A stretch of 64,000 nucleotides of DNA from Delftia sp. PS-11 (lineage in GTDB: Bacteria > Pseudomonadota > Gammaproteobacteria > Burkholderiales > Burkholderiaceae_C): NCBI RefSeq assembly GCF_029870285.1, contig NZ_JACSYA010000009.1:62001-126000 (forward strand), read 5' to 3'. The notes below the pieces were generated by a model, which ran no database searches, was not told the origin of the DNA, and was given only the letters and a program-made list of their open reading frames with translations. Both the position numbers and the translations under genes were made by a program. Shown here piece by piece: positions 17,382-25,620 of this stretch (positions are counted from its first letter, which is position 1; every line of letters begins with the position of its first letter).

Positions 17382-17894
17382 TCATTCGGCCTTGGTTGCG
17401 GCTTCCTTGGTGTCAGAGCTGGCAGCGGAGGCAACCAGTGCCTTGCCTTCCTTGAACTGGGCTTCGAAGTATTCGCGGACCTTGGCAGCATCGAAAGTCA
17501 GGAAGGTGCCGCCCGACTCGAAATGCTGGGTGAAGACCTTGCCCACGGCATAGGTGGTGCCGCCATTGATGACGGGCATGGTCGCGGCACCCACGATGGA
17601 GCCGACCACGGGAATGGCCTTGACAGCGGACGACACGACGCGTGCGGTCGACAGGGCAATCGTGCCGCCGGTCAGGGAGGCGATGGCCGAGCGGCCAAAC
17701 TCCTGCTTGAATGGCAGGCCGTAGATTTCCGCCAGGCTGTGCAGCATCTTCAGCTGGATGGCGGTGACGGCTGCCAGATCCAGCATGGGAACCGGCACCA
17801 GGCTCGGAACAATCGATCCGAGGGCGTAATTGCGCACGACCTTGTCGGCCTGCTCGGCCTTGCTCAGACCTGCTTTTTCAACGACTGTGTTCAT
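17382..17894 (-). CDS. DUF697 family protein, copy 1
   Basis: 170 residues from ATG at 17894. The open frame extends further upstream, but that part does not look coding. It is a stand-alone DUF697/YcjF-type module without the GTPase often fused to this family: two hydrophobic helical stretches (about 25-50 and 75-110), a PVPMLD turn, and the conserved end YAVGKVFTQHFESGGTFL. The same layout recurs in the protein at 20807-21334. Membrane association is likely. It sits between the TolC-like and exporter genes on the same strand, so a role in the export apparatus or product tolerance is plausible. Its biochemical function is unknown. Confidence 0.8.
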   Translation of the reverse strand: MNTVVEKAGLSKAEQADKVVRNYALGSIVPSLVPVPMLDLAAVTAIQLKMLHSLAEIYGLPFKQEFGRSAIASLTGGTIALSTARVVSSAVKAIPVVGSIVGAATMPVINGGTTYAVGKVFTQHFESGGTFLTFDAAKVREYFEAQFKEGKALVASAASSDTKEAATKAE

Positions 17895-17957
17895 GTCAGA
17901 CTCGCTTTCATTCAAAAGTTTTGGAAATTCCCGACCCAGACCTTCTCTGCTAGCCAA

Positions 17958-17991
17958 GTGTCGGCACTGGGTCCAGAACACATGCCGACAC
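17958..17991. repeat. 9-bp inverted repeat, 16-bp spacer
   Basis: GTGTCGGCA at 17958-17966 pairs perfectly with TGCCGACAC at 17983-17991. It lies in the 147-base gap between the TolC-like gene and DUF697 copy 1, on the coding strand of neither. It could be a regulator site in front of DUF697 copy 1 or an intercistronic RNA hairpin; there is no adjacent T-run, so a plain terminator is less likely. Confidence 0.4.
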
Positions 17992-18041
17992 CATCTCTTT
18001 GCCACCCTGCCTGCGCCAGCGCATGGTGGCATTAACTCACG

Positions 18042-19826
18042 TCATGGCAGCCGTGTGATGTCTTCGAGCGCAATCTCTTCCGACGAGCCCACCGAACGGG
18101 TCAGCGTGCCGGTCTGAAAACGCGCGGCCGCGACAGCATTGGCCACGTTTTGGATGGCATTCACGTTGTCGATGAAGGACTTCAGGCGCCCCTGTTCGAC
18201 CTGCACCAGGTAGAAGGTGCTCTCGACAGGGAAATTGCCATTCTTGACCAGCGCATTGAGCGAACTCACATACTGCTCCACCTGGATCTTGGACTGTGCC
18301 AGGCCCGACAGTGCGTTGTGCACGGTGCTCACCACCGAGTCAATCGACAGGCCGACCGTGCGTTTGGCGTTGCGCAGGTTTTCCTCTTCCTGCAGCTTGC
18401 CCAGATACGTCTGGCCGATCAGGCCCTTGGCAGCGCTGTTGTCCAGCAGGTATTCAAACGACAGCAGCACGGTGCCGCCAAGTCCGCCGCTGCCGGTGGT
18501 GAGCGAGTTGAGCTGGGGCAGGTTGTTGCCGCCGGCGCTCAGGCCCTGCCGCCTGGCAATCACGGCAAGGTCGAGCTTGGGCAGGGCGCTGTTCTTGGCG
18601 CCCAGGTAAATCGCATTGGCGCCCTCGACCTGCAACTCCGCCGCACGCAGGTCAAAGCGGTTTTCAGTGCCCAGCGCATTCCACCGGTTGCGCATGGCTG
18701 CATCGTCATACGAGGCCAGGACGTGGCTCCAGTCCAGCGGATAATTTTCCCGCGCATCACCGATCTTGCGTGCCTCATCGCGCGCAATACCCATGTCGTT
18801 GGCCAATTGGTTGCGCGACACATTGACGGCCTCTTCGGCCGCATTCACGCTGGCCTGGGTCTGGGTGAGGAAGGCCTTGAGAAAGCTCAATTCACGGCTT
18901 TCGCCACCCGGGGCCTTCTTGCTGCCGCTTTGCGAGGCGACATTCTTTTCGAGCTGTGCAACCCAGGCTTCGATCTGGCTTGCCGATTCCTTGGTGTACT
19001 GCAGCTTGGTCTGGCTGGCCTTGTAGTCCCAGTAACGGGTGATGACGTTTTGAACGACGCCGGCGACGGCGTGTTTGACCAGATTCTCGGCAGCTTCGCG
19101 CTGCAGCCGCTTTTGCGACTCGTTGGCTGCCGCCAGATTGTGTTCCCCAGACCCCTTGAGCATGGGGAAATTCAGGGTCATCTGAATTGTCGATGGGTGG
19201 ACGGTGCCGTAGGTCGAGGCGTTGATGCCGGGATTGACCGGGTTCAGAAAGCCGGGAATGCCATTGGCCAGCACAGGAATGGCCGATTGCAGATCGGCAT
19301 TGGTCTTGGCATTCTTGGAACTTGCCAGGCTCAGGCTCAGGTCGGCGTAGATGCCGCTGCGGAAATACTTGCTGATGCTGGACTTGAATTCCTGGTTGTC
19401 CTGATGGTCCGCCATGAAGGTGGACAGGGCGGGCACGGAGATGGCCGGGGCCACCGAAGCGCCCAGGCTGGAGATGCCGGCGTTGTAGCTGCTCATTGCG
19501 CTGGCAGCATTGCTCAGATTGCCCGGCAGGTTCTGCAGCTCTGACGGATACCGGTAGCCGCGCACCCGGTCGATGGCGGCGCTGGCTTTCAGCGAGGTGT
19601 CAAAAGGCGCAGCCGCCGCTGTCTCGTTGGCCTTGGCCAGCTCGACCTTGATGCGCTCAAGAATCAGGCTGGAGGCATTTTTCAGCGATATCCGGATCGC
19701 ATCTTCCATGCTCAGCGGCGTCTTGCCATCGGCCTCGGCTGCGCTGGCGCCCTGCGCTCCCAACGAGGCAAGCAAAGCACCCGCTAAAAAATAATTTTTG
19801 CGCGTCATGAAACTGGAGTTTTTCAT
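18042..19826 (-). CDS. TolC-family outer-membrane efflux protein
   Basis: 594 residues, longer than the usual 450-500. The signal peptide (about 1-29) ends in GASA-AE. The body is alpha-helical, rich in Ala, Asn and Gln, with the internal duplication typical of outer-membrane factors: a first LSMEDAIRISLKNASS helix near residue 40 and a later LRAAELQVEGANAIYLGAKNSALPKLDL repeat near 410-440. Strand-like segments rich in Gly/Ser (about 170-230, and GGLGGTVLLSFEY near 470) would form the barrel. It probably supplies the outer-membrane duct for the exporter. No membrane-fusion (HlyD-like) protein is in the window. A 164-base gap with palindromes precedes it, so it may have its own promoter. Confidence 0.85.
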   Translation of the reverse strand: MKNSSFMTRKNYFLAGALLASLGAQGASAAEADGKTPLSMEDAIRISLKNASSLILERIKVELAKANETAAAAPFDTSLKASAAIDRVRGYRYPSELQNLPGNLSNAASAMSSYNAGISSLGASVAPAISVPALSTFMADHQDNQEFKSSISKYFRSGIYADLSLSLASSKNAKTNADLQSAIPVLANGIPGFLNPVNPGINASTYGTVHPSTIQMTLNFPMLKGSGEHNLAAANESQKRLQREAAENLVKHAVAGVVQNVITRYWDYKASQTKLQYTKESASQIEAWVAQLEKNVASQSGSKKAPGGESRELSFLKAFLTQTQASVNAAEEAVNVSRNQLANDMGIARDEARKIGDARENYPLDWSHVLASYDDAAMRNRWNALGTENRFDLRAAELQVEGANAIYLGAKNSALPKLDLAVIARRQGLSAGGNNLPQLNSLTTGSGGLGGTVLLSFEYLLDNSAAKGLIGQTYLGKLQEEENLRNAKRTVGLSIDSVVSTVHNALSGLAQSKIQVEQYVSSLNALVKNGNFPVESTFYLVQVEQGRLKSFIDNVNAIQNVANAVAAARFQTGTLTRSVGSSEEIALEDITRLP

Positions 19827-19862
19827 TGTCGTCTGCCTGGTTGAGATGGATGCCGTGGGCGA

Positions 19863-19878
19863 TTGAACGGTGGTTCAA
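19863..19878. promoter_or_regulatory. TTGA-N8-TCAA palindrome upstream of the TolC-like gene
   Basis: TTGAACGGTGGTTCAA is a 6-bp inverted repeat with a GGTG centre, 36 bases upstream of the TolC-like ATG. A related element with the same TTGA-N8-TCAA frame and CGGTG core lies at 22393-22408 upstream of the first gene of the set. This suggests a shared regulator, unproven. Confidence 0.35.
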
Positions 19879-19926
19879 AAACAAAGATGCACACCACCAG
19901 GGTGTGTGATGAGGGATTGCGTTTGC

Positions 19927-19978
19927 ACTTTGATAAATCTCTTGCAAGAGCCTGCCGCATCATGGGATTTCTCAAAGT
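19927..19978. promoter_or_regulatory. Nested inverted repeats between thioesterase and TolC-like genes
   Basis: A 13-bp arm ACTTTGATAAATC (19927-19939) matches GATTTCTCAAAGT (19966-19978) with one mismatch. Inside lies the perfect 12-bp palindrome CTCTTGCAAGAG (19939-19950). The element fills most of the gap after the thioesterase stop and is more A+T-rich than its surroundings. A dimeric activator site (for instance for the nearby LuxR-type regulator) or an RNA structure are both possible. Confidence 0.4.
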
Positions 19979-19990
19979 TCATCACCCGCT

Positions 19991-20782
19991 CTAGGAGGGC
20001 ATGCACAGGGCGTCATCGGCCTGCTGCAAACTGGTGTGCAGATCACGGGCCAGGAGTGTCAGGAACTCGGGATTGCTGCGGGCGAAGAAATGGCCGCCCT
20101 CAAGGCTGCGCAGTTCGAAGCGGCCCCGGGTATAGCGCCTCCATTGCGCCATTGCGTCCGGCAATGCGGCGGTATCGGCCGTGCCAGCGTAGGCCACCAC
20201 GGGACATTGGAGCGGCTGGCCATCGAGGGGCTGCGCTGCCAGCCGCATGTCATTGCGAAGGATCGGCAGCAGCAGCCGGCACAGTTCAGGGTCTTCGAAC
20301 ACGATCTCCGGCACACCGCCGTACTGGCGCAGCAGCGCACGGAACTCGTCTTCGGGCAGATCGGCCGCGCCGCTGATCACCGGTACGGAGTCGGGCGCTC
20401 CGTGTGCGGCCACCACCAGCAGCTGCGGCTCGGGCGCGCCCAGCGCCACCAGGCGCTGGCAGACCGCATAGGCCAGCTTGGCTCCCAGGCTGTAACCGAG
20501 CAGGAAGTACGGCGCATCCAGCAGCGGCAGCATCGCCTGCGCCACATCCTCGGCCAGCTGGCCCAGGCTGCGCGGCAGCGCTTCCTGGATACGTGTCTCC
20601 CGGCCCGGGTATTGGACCGGCACCACGCTCACATCGCGCAGCGCCCGGCGCCAGCTCAGAAAAAACGATGCGCTGCCGCCGGCAAACGGCAGGCAGAACA
20701 GCTTTTTCGCGTCCGGCAGCGGTGCGTGGCCGAAAGGAAACCAGGCAGCATCCTGGTGAATGGTGTGCAGGGGCTGTGTCAT
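19991..20782 (-). CDS. Type II (external) thioesterase
   Basis: 263 residues with an alpha/beta-hydrolase pattern: LPFAGGSASFF oxyanion region (31-41), nucleophile Ser98 in GYSLG, a GTADTAAL loop with the likely acid, and EGGHFF with the catalytic His near the C-terminus. This matches the GrsT/RifR-like editing thioesterases of NRPS and PKS clusters, which remove misprimed or stalled acyl groups from carrier domains. Neither visible synthase ends in its own thioesterase, so a direct part in product release cannot be excluded. It follows DUF697 copy 2 after 24 bases. Confidence 0.93.
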   Translation of the reverse strand: MTQPLHTIHQDAAWFPFGHAPLPDAKKLFCLPFAGGSASFFLSWRRALRDVSVVPVQYPGRETRIQEALPRSLGQLAEDVAQAMLPLLDAPYFLLGYSLGAKLAYAVCQRLVALGAPEPQLLVVAAHGAPDSVPVISGAADLPEDEFRALLRQYGGVPEIVFEDPELCRLLLPILRNDMRLAAQPLDGQPLQCPVVAYAGTADTAALPDAMAQWRRYTRGRFELRSLEGGHFFARSNPEFLTLLARDLHTSLQQADDALCMPS

Positions 20783-20806
20783 TGTTGCCTTCGCCTGGAT
20801 ATGGCC

Positions 20807-21334
20807 TCAGGCCTGTGTGGAGGACGGGGCCGTGCGTTCGGCCATGAACGCCGGCACCTGGCGCCTGCCTTCTTCGTAGTTCTGCCGGAACAGACTGCGC
20901 AGCAAGGCGTTGTCCTTGCTCAGCAAGGTGCCCCCCGATTCGAAGTGGGCCTGGAAGATCTTGCCGACCGCATACACGGCCGCAGCATTGTTCAGCGACA
21001 TTAGGCCGAAATAGGCGGCATGCCCGGCCACCGGAACCATCTTGACGCCAGCGCTCAGCTTGACCGCCAGATAGATCGGCCCCAGCGAAACCACCAGCGA
21101 CAGCAGGACCTTGTAGGCGATCAGGCGGTTCGGGATCGGAAAGGCATAAAGGTTGGCCAGGTCCATGATCATGGACACCTCGATGCCGGTGACCCCCGAC
21201 AGTTCAACGAAAAACGAAGGAACCAGGGCCACGCCCATGGCCACGATGACATGGTTCTTGATGCAGATGTCCGCCTTCAGGCGCGTGACGGCCCGGGCCT
21301 CGTCTGCAATCATCAACTCATTGGCCATGGCCAT
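20807..21334 (-). CDS. DUF697 family protein, copy 2
   Basis: 175 residues. This is the second stand-alone DUF697 protein in the set, alignable with the one at 17382-17894: an early charged helix, an FVELSGVTGIEVSMIMDLANLY core replacing PVPMLD, hydrophobic helices around 65-115, and the shared end YAVGKIFQAHFESGGTLL. No GTPase motif is present. It is 15 bases downstream of the DUF4350-like gene and 24 bases upstream of the thioesterase gene, so all three are probably cotranscribed. Two paralogues in one cluster suggest a heteromeric membrane complex or two membranes served; the function is unknown. Confidence 0.8.
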   Translation of the reverse strand: MAMANELMIADEARAVTRLKADICIKNHVIVAMGVALVPSFFVELSGVTGIEVSMIMDLANLYAFPIPNRLIAYKVLLSLVVSLGPIYLAVKLSAGVKMVPVAGHAAYFGLMSLNNAAAVYAVGKIFQAHFESGGTLLSKDNALLRSLFRQNYEEGRRQVPAFMAERTAPSSTQA

Positions 21335-21349
21335 GTCCCGTACCCTGCG

Positions 21350-22369
21350 TTACTTGATCGATCTCGCCAGCCAGTGGACGAGATTCAGGATGAACTGCTT
21401 GTTGTATGGCGCATCCGGATTTTGAAATCCGGTCGGATAGTTGCCCACCCATTCGGCGTAGTTGACCGAGAACATCGAGGCTTCGCCGAACACCGCCACC
21501 CGGCCCTTGCCATGGCGCAGTACCACGCCCTGGTACAGACCTGCGCCCCGGGTGAAGGGCGTCTTCATCGAAATATCCGAATGGTCGAAGGGCCAGGCGA
21601 CATTGCTGCCCTCTCCCATCTCCAGCACCGGGGTGAAGCGCACCCCGGGCTTGACCCGGAAGGCGCTGCCCGTGAAGGTCACGACATAGGGGATGCGCTC
21701 GCTGGCATTGCGGCCCCTGGTGATGCTGGAGGGGTGCAGCTTGCCGGTGTTGCTGGCGGGCTGCTTCTCATAGAACTTGATCAGGTTCATGTCACCTGGC
21801 TTGTAGGTGAATGCAGCATCAAAAGCGAAGTTGTCTCCCATGGCGATGCCCAGCCGCGCGGCGAGTTTGTCCACTGCGTTCGGGAAGGGCATGTGGTCGG
21901 CCACCAGCAGCATGGAGCCGCCAGAGCGGATCCAGGTATCCAGCGCCTCGATCTCGTCATCGGTCAACGCCTCCGGTGCGGGCAGCTCCCATTTGTTGAT
22001 CGTGGCCTTTTCCTTGGCATTCTTGGCATTCAGGGCATTGGTCATCACCACGATGTCCGTCTGCGACAGTGTCTCGGCGCTGTAGGGCTCGCGATTGGCT
22101 GTGACCCGCGCGCCATCGGCAGTCAGCAGGTCGGCAAAGCCTTTGAACCGGTCTTCCATGGTCTGGTAGTTGTTGTGCGCCTCGTCCACGACCACACGCG
22201 GGCCCTTGCCTGGCCTGTACAGCGGCTTGTCAACGGTGACGATGTAATCGCCGGTGCCCGTGATCGGCGGCACTGGCACCGGGTTGGGGGCGAATGTCTG
22301 GGCCACGGCCAGCGTGATGGCACTCCAGGCCATGCCCGCAAGCAGCACCGTGCGGATGATCTTCTTCAT
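21350..22369 (-). CDS. Exported DUF4350/GATase-like protein
   Basis: 339 residues from ATG at 22369. The open frame continues upstream, but the signal peptide (about 1-24, ending LAVAQ) begins here. The mature part starts with VVVDEAHNNYQTMEDRF and continues with a DTWIRSGGSMLLVADHMPFP block, typical of DUF4350 or glutamine-amidotransferase-like proteins that keep the fold without an obvious catalytic Cys. It may bind a ligand or a cell-wall component in the periplasm; no enzymatic activity can be assigned. It is the first gene of the DUF697-thioesterase group. Confidence 0.65.
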   Translation of the reverse strand: MKKIIRTVLLAGMAWSAITLAVAQTFAPNPVPVPPITGTGDYIVTVDKPLYRPGKGPRVVVDEAHNNYQTMEDRFKGFADLLTADGARVTANREPYSAETLSQTDIVVMTNALNAKNAKEKATINKWELPAPEALTDDEIEALDTWIRSGGSMLLVADHMPFPNAVDKLAARLGIAMGDNFAFDAAFTYKPGDMNLIKFYEKQPASNTGKLHPSSITRGRNASERIPYVVTFTGSAFRVKPGVRFTPVLEMGEGSNVAWPFDHSDISMKTPFTRGAGLYQGVVLRHGKGRVAVFGEASMFSVNYAEWVGNYPTGFQNPDAPYNKQFILNLVHWLARSIK

Positions 22370-22752
22370 GAGCTCGTGTTCTCTCGAAATGGTTGAAACG
22401 GTGATCAATCGGCTGAAGCGCAACTGGATTCCATCGGACACGCATGATCCCCAGACAGGGTCCGGACCGGAGCGGTATCCAGACCCAGGCTTGCCGGGCC
22501 GCGCAGCCGGTCTGGCAGGCTTTGGCACACCTGCGAGCCTCATCGAACACGCCTGGATCAAGAATGCCCGCGCCACACCCCGCACAGCAGGCCAGGCAAA
22601 AAAGCGCATGGCGACGCGGCGCAGGCTGACAGCACTTGGGATTGTTTGGTGCGGGGCACCATGCCGCCATCACTCACAATAGGCGATAGCAGGCGAGGCC
22701 CTGGAGCGCTTGCAGACAGGGCATGGACTCCGTGGCCAGGGGCCGCTCCCGC
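22370..22752. other. 383-base intergenic region, promoter of the export operon
   Basis: No convincing gene. At 22393-22408, TTGAAACGGTGATCAA is a TTGA-N8-TCAA element sharing the CGGTG core with the one at 19863-19878, and it lies 23 bases upstream of the DUF4350-like start. The rest is GC-rich with no recognised repeat. Frames running through it look like high-GC shadow sequence. Confidence 0.4.
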
Positions 22753-23214
22753 TCACCCCACCAGGCTCATGGCGCGATAGCAACTGGCACCGTTTTGCAG
22801 GCGGTCCAGGCATTCCTGCCGCCCCAGCGCCAGCATCACCGGCAGCAGGCCCAGACGGCTGGGGGCCCGCATTACCATGGCGCATAGGACTGCGCTGGCC
22901 GCCGGGTCGCTGCCGGGGCGCGGCAGGCGGCCCTGTGCCGCAGCCTGCTCCAGGCCCTCCAGCGTCCAGGGAAAGTCCTGGGCGATGGCGGTGCGCAAGG
23001 TTTGGGCCAGCTCCAGCACCTTGTCGCAGGCCATGCCGTGCAAAGGAAACTGCGAAAACTTCCATTCCCCGACCAGAATCCGCAGGACGGCTTCCAGGGA
23101 CTCGGGCCCTGCTTCGTAAAGTCCCTGTGTCAGCCGCAGCAGGGGCTTGAAGGGGCCGTGGTCGAGGTAGCGCCACGTGCGGTCAACATGGTCTTGCTGC
23201 GCATCTGTCGTCAT
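22753..23214 (-). CDS. Hypothetical protein
   Basis: 153 residues from ATG at 23214 (an earlier ATG at 23238 is possible). Composition is that of a soluble, mostly helical protein: an RTWRYLDHGPFKPLLRL start, a GEWKFSQFPLHGMACDKVLELA segment, and a C-terminal RAPSRLGLLPVMLALGRQE helix. No known motif was recognised. It lies 54 bases after the histidine-kinase stop on the same strand, so it may be cotranscribed with the two-component genes. The competing frame at 22670-23176 is richer in Pro and Arg and looks less natural. Confidence 0.5.
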   Translation of the reverse strand: MTTDAQQDHVDRTWRYLDHGPFKPLLRLTQGLYEAGPESLEAVLRILVGEWKFSQFPLHGMACDKVLELAQTLRTAIAQDFPWTLEGLEQAAAQGRLPRPGSDPAASAVLCAMVMRAPSRLGLLPVMLALGRQECLDRLQNGASCYRAMSLVG

Positions 23215-23268
23215 GGTCTGGCGATGGGGGAAGTGCAAAGGGGTTGGAAGGAAGGTGAAGGCCGCGCA

Positions 23269-24894
23269 TCAGTGTGCGCCGTATCTGGCGCTGCGCTGGC
23301 GCTCCCTGCGGTCGGGAAATCTCATCACATTGGAGGCGGCGGCCTCGGACGGGGCGCAGTCAAGCTCCAGCCGGACATGGACTCCGCCCGTCGCGACATC
23401 CGCCCAGCTCAGCCGGGCACCCATCAATGCCGCGCGCTCCTGCATGTTGGACAGCCCCCATCCAGGTGCCAGGGCCGCGCCGGGCCTGAATCCACAGCCG
23501 TTGTCGATGATGTCAACGGCGCAGCAGCCGCCGGCGAGGGTTTCTGCCCGCAGGATCACCTGGCTGGCCCTGGAGTGCTTGATGATGTTGGCGAAAGCCT
23601 CTTGCACGATGCGCATCACATGCAGCCGCTCGCATGCATTGAGGCTGGCGGTGGGCAGCAGAGGCTGCACCTGCCAGTCGAGCAGGATGCCCCGCGCATC
23701 CAGGGCCGGTTCGATGCGGTCGCGAAAAGCGCCCAGCAGCTCGCCCACATCATGAAAATCCCCGCACAGGGTGTCGATGGCGCAACGCAGCTCCTGCAGG
23801 CACAGGCCGATCTGCTCGGCCACGGCCCTGTTCGACGGCTGTGGCGCGGACAGCAGTGCCAGCGCAGCCACCAGCTGCGAGCCCAGGCCGTCGTGCAGCT
23901 CCCGCATGATGCGCGCGCGCTCGCGGGCCTGCACCTCGCTTTCCTGGTGCTGCTGGCGCAACTCGAATGCGCCTGCCAATTCGGTGCGTTCGCGCACCAT
24001 CTGCTCGGCCAGTGCGGTCCGTGCCGCCTGCTCCTGGCCTGCCGTCTCCAGCAACTGCAGCACCATGCCCAGCAGGCAACTGACCGCCAGCACCACACCG
24101 GCGGCCGGCACCCAGCCGCTGGCAGCAGCGCCAGCGCCCCACCAGGACGCCACCTGTGCCGTAACAGCCAGCACCGTGAGCAGTACCGACAGGGCGAGCA
24201 ACTGGCGGGCCAGGTCCATGCCCGCCGCCAGGCCCCGGGCCAGCGCCCTGACCATCCACAGGCCCAGCAGCAGCCACAGGCCGCCCGCACCCGCCAGCCA
24301 GCCAGGCCACCATGCCTCGGGCATGCGCAGTGCCACGAGCACTTCGGCAGCCACGACCACCGGCACGATCCAGGCCAGGGGCGTGGCGGACATCCTGGCA
24401 AACGACCTGACAAAGAAAAACAGAGGAATCTGCATGAGCGCATGCAGTCCGACAACAGCCGTGATCGGCAGCCCGCCGGACAGCGGCGCCATGGACTGGG
24501 AGAGCAGCAAGGCGCTGCCCTGCGCGCTGACGGCCAGGACACCGCACCAGAATGCCTGTCCGTCCTTTCTGAACCAGGCCGCCACAAACGCCGCCAGACC
24601 CACCATCGCCAGGATGCCGTACAGCCTTTCAGGCAGCCCCGGCCCGGCCCGGCCATCGCAGACGGCCTGCGATGGCGGCGGCAGGCAGGTCTGCGGCAGT
24701 TGGCCCAGGGCAGCCTGTTCCAGCGCCTGCACCTGCCGGGGGGCCAGCGCGGCTTCGTTCCACCGCGGCAAGACCGGCGCCAGCAGCAGCAGGTTGACCA
24801 GCAGCCACCCCAGCAGGATGGCAGCCTTTTGCCGGATGCCGAGCACGGGTATCGGCAGGGATTCGGGTGGGAGCGTGGTCATTGCGTGATCCAT
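23269..24894 (-). CDS. Membrane sensor histidine kinase, NarX/DesK type
   Basis: 541 residues. Hydrophobic segments between residues 22 and 285 suggest about seven or eight transmembrane helices (a 7TM-like sensor module). A cytoplasmic helix follows, with a HisKA_3 dimerisation domain whose phospho-acceptor is His334 in RELHDGLGS. A compact ATPase follows, with IVQEAFANIIKHS (N-box), DNGCGF and GWGLSNMQERA. This class partners NarL-type regulators, and one is encoded 39 bases upstream. The pair sits on the same strand as the export operon and may control it. Confidence 0.9.
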   Translation of the reverse strand: MDHAMTTLPPESLPIPVLGIRQKAAILLGWLLVNLLLLAPVLPRWNEAALAPRQVQALEQAALGQLPQTCLPPPSQAVCDGRAGPGLPERLYGILAMVGLAAFVAAWFRKDGQAFWCGVLAVSAQGSALLLSQSMAPLSGGLPITAVVGLHALMQIPLFFFVRSFARMSATPLAWIVPVVVAAEVLVALRMPEAWWPGWLAGAGGLWLLLGLWMVRALARGLAAGMDLARQLLALSVLLTVLAVTAQVASWWGAGAAASGWVPAAGVVLAVSCLLGMVLQLLETAGQEQAARTALAEQMVRERTELAGAFELRQQHQESEVQARERARIMRELHDGLGSQLVAALALLSAPQPSNRAVAEQIGLCLQELRCAIDTLCGDFHDVGELLGAFRDRIEPALDARGILLDWQVQPLLPTASLNACERLHVMRIVQEAFANIIKHSRASQVILRAETLAGGCCAVDIIDNGCGFRPGAALAPGWGLSNMQERAALMGARLSWADVATGGVHVRLELDCAPSEAAASNVMRFPDRRERQRSARYGAH

Positions 24895-24933
24895 CCCACC
24901 TCAGGACTACGGACTGGTCAGCCTGCCTGCCGC

Positions 24934-25620
24934 CTAGGCACACCGCAGCAGGGAGTCGCCGCCATGGAGCACCGCACGCAACTCGCTGCGGGAGTTGACG
25001 CTGAGCTTGCGGTAGATGTTGCGTACATGCGAATTCACCGTATGCGGGCTGAGATCCTTGCGTCGCGCGATTTCTTTGTTGCGGTAGCCCAGGCTCAGCA
25101 GTTCGAGGATTTCAGACTCCCTTGCCGACAGCATCTCGGCACAGGCCGGGGCGGCCGCCACTTCGGCGTTGTGTCCGGCCTGGAACTCCCTGAGCAGCAG
25201 CCTGGCAATCGATGGCGTGATCGGAGAGCCGCCATCTAGCACATCTTGCAGCACCTGCAGCAGCTGGGTTTCCGACGTGTTCTTCACGATGTATCCATGG
25301 GCGCCGGCACGCATGGCCTTGAGAGCGAGCTGCGCGTCGTCCACTGCAGTCAGCACCAGAATCGCCTGGCTGGGCCGTCCCAGTCCTGCCATGCGCAGCA
25401 TCTCGCGGATCAGATCCACGCCGCAGCCATCCGGCAGATGCAGGTCGATCACGGTCAATGCAGGCCAGCAGGCAGCCATCTGCCGCCGCGCGGCCTGCAG
25501 TGAGCCCACCCAGTCCAGGGTGCCAAAGCCCGTCTGGCGGCGCAGCACATCCACTACCCACGCACCGAAATGCGGGTCATCTTCGATGACTAAGGTTCTC
25601 CCGATAGACTGCAAAATCAA
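24934..25620 (-). CDS. NarL/LuxR-type response regulator
   Basis: 228 residues if TTG at 25620 is used. The TTG at 25614 has better spacing from an AGGA and may be the real start. The receiver domain (about 8-130) has an acidic pair at 14-15 and phospho-acceptor Asp59 in VIDLHLP. A C-terminal helix-turn-helix (about 165-225) carries LSARESEILELLSLG and NKEIARRKDLSPHTVNSHVRN, typical of LuxR output domains. It probably forms a two-component system with the adjacent histidine kinase. Targets are unknown; the palindromes at 19863-19978 and 22393-22408 are candidates. Confidence 0.9.
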   Translation of the reverse strand: MILQSIGRTLVIEDDPHFGAWVVDVLRRQTGFGTLDWVGSLQAARRQMAACWPALTVIDLHLPDGCGVDLIREMLRMAGLGRPSQAILVLTAVDDAQLALKAMRAGAHGYIVKNTSETQLLQVLQDVLDGGSPITPSIARLLLREFQAGHNAEVAAAPACAEMLSARESEILELLSLGYRNKEIARRKDLSPHTVNSHVRNIYRKLSVNSRSELRAVLHGGDSLLRCA

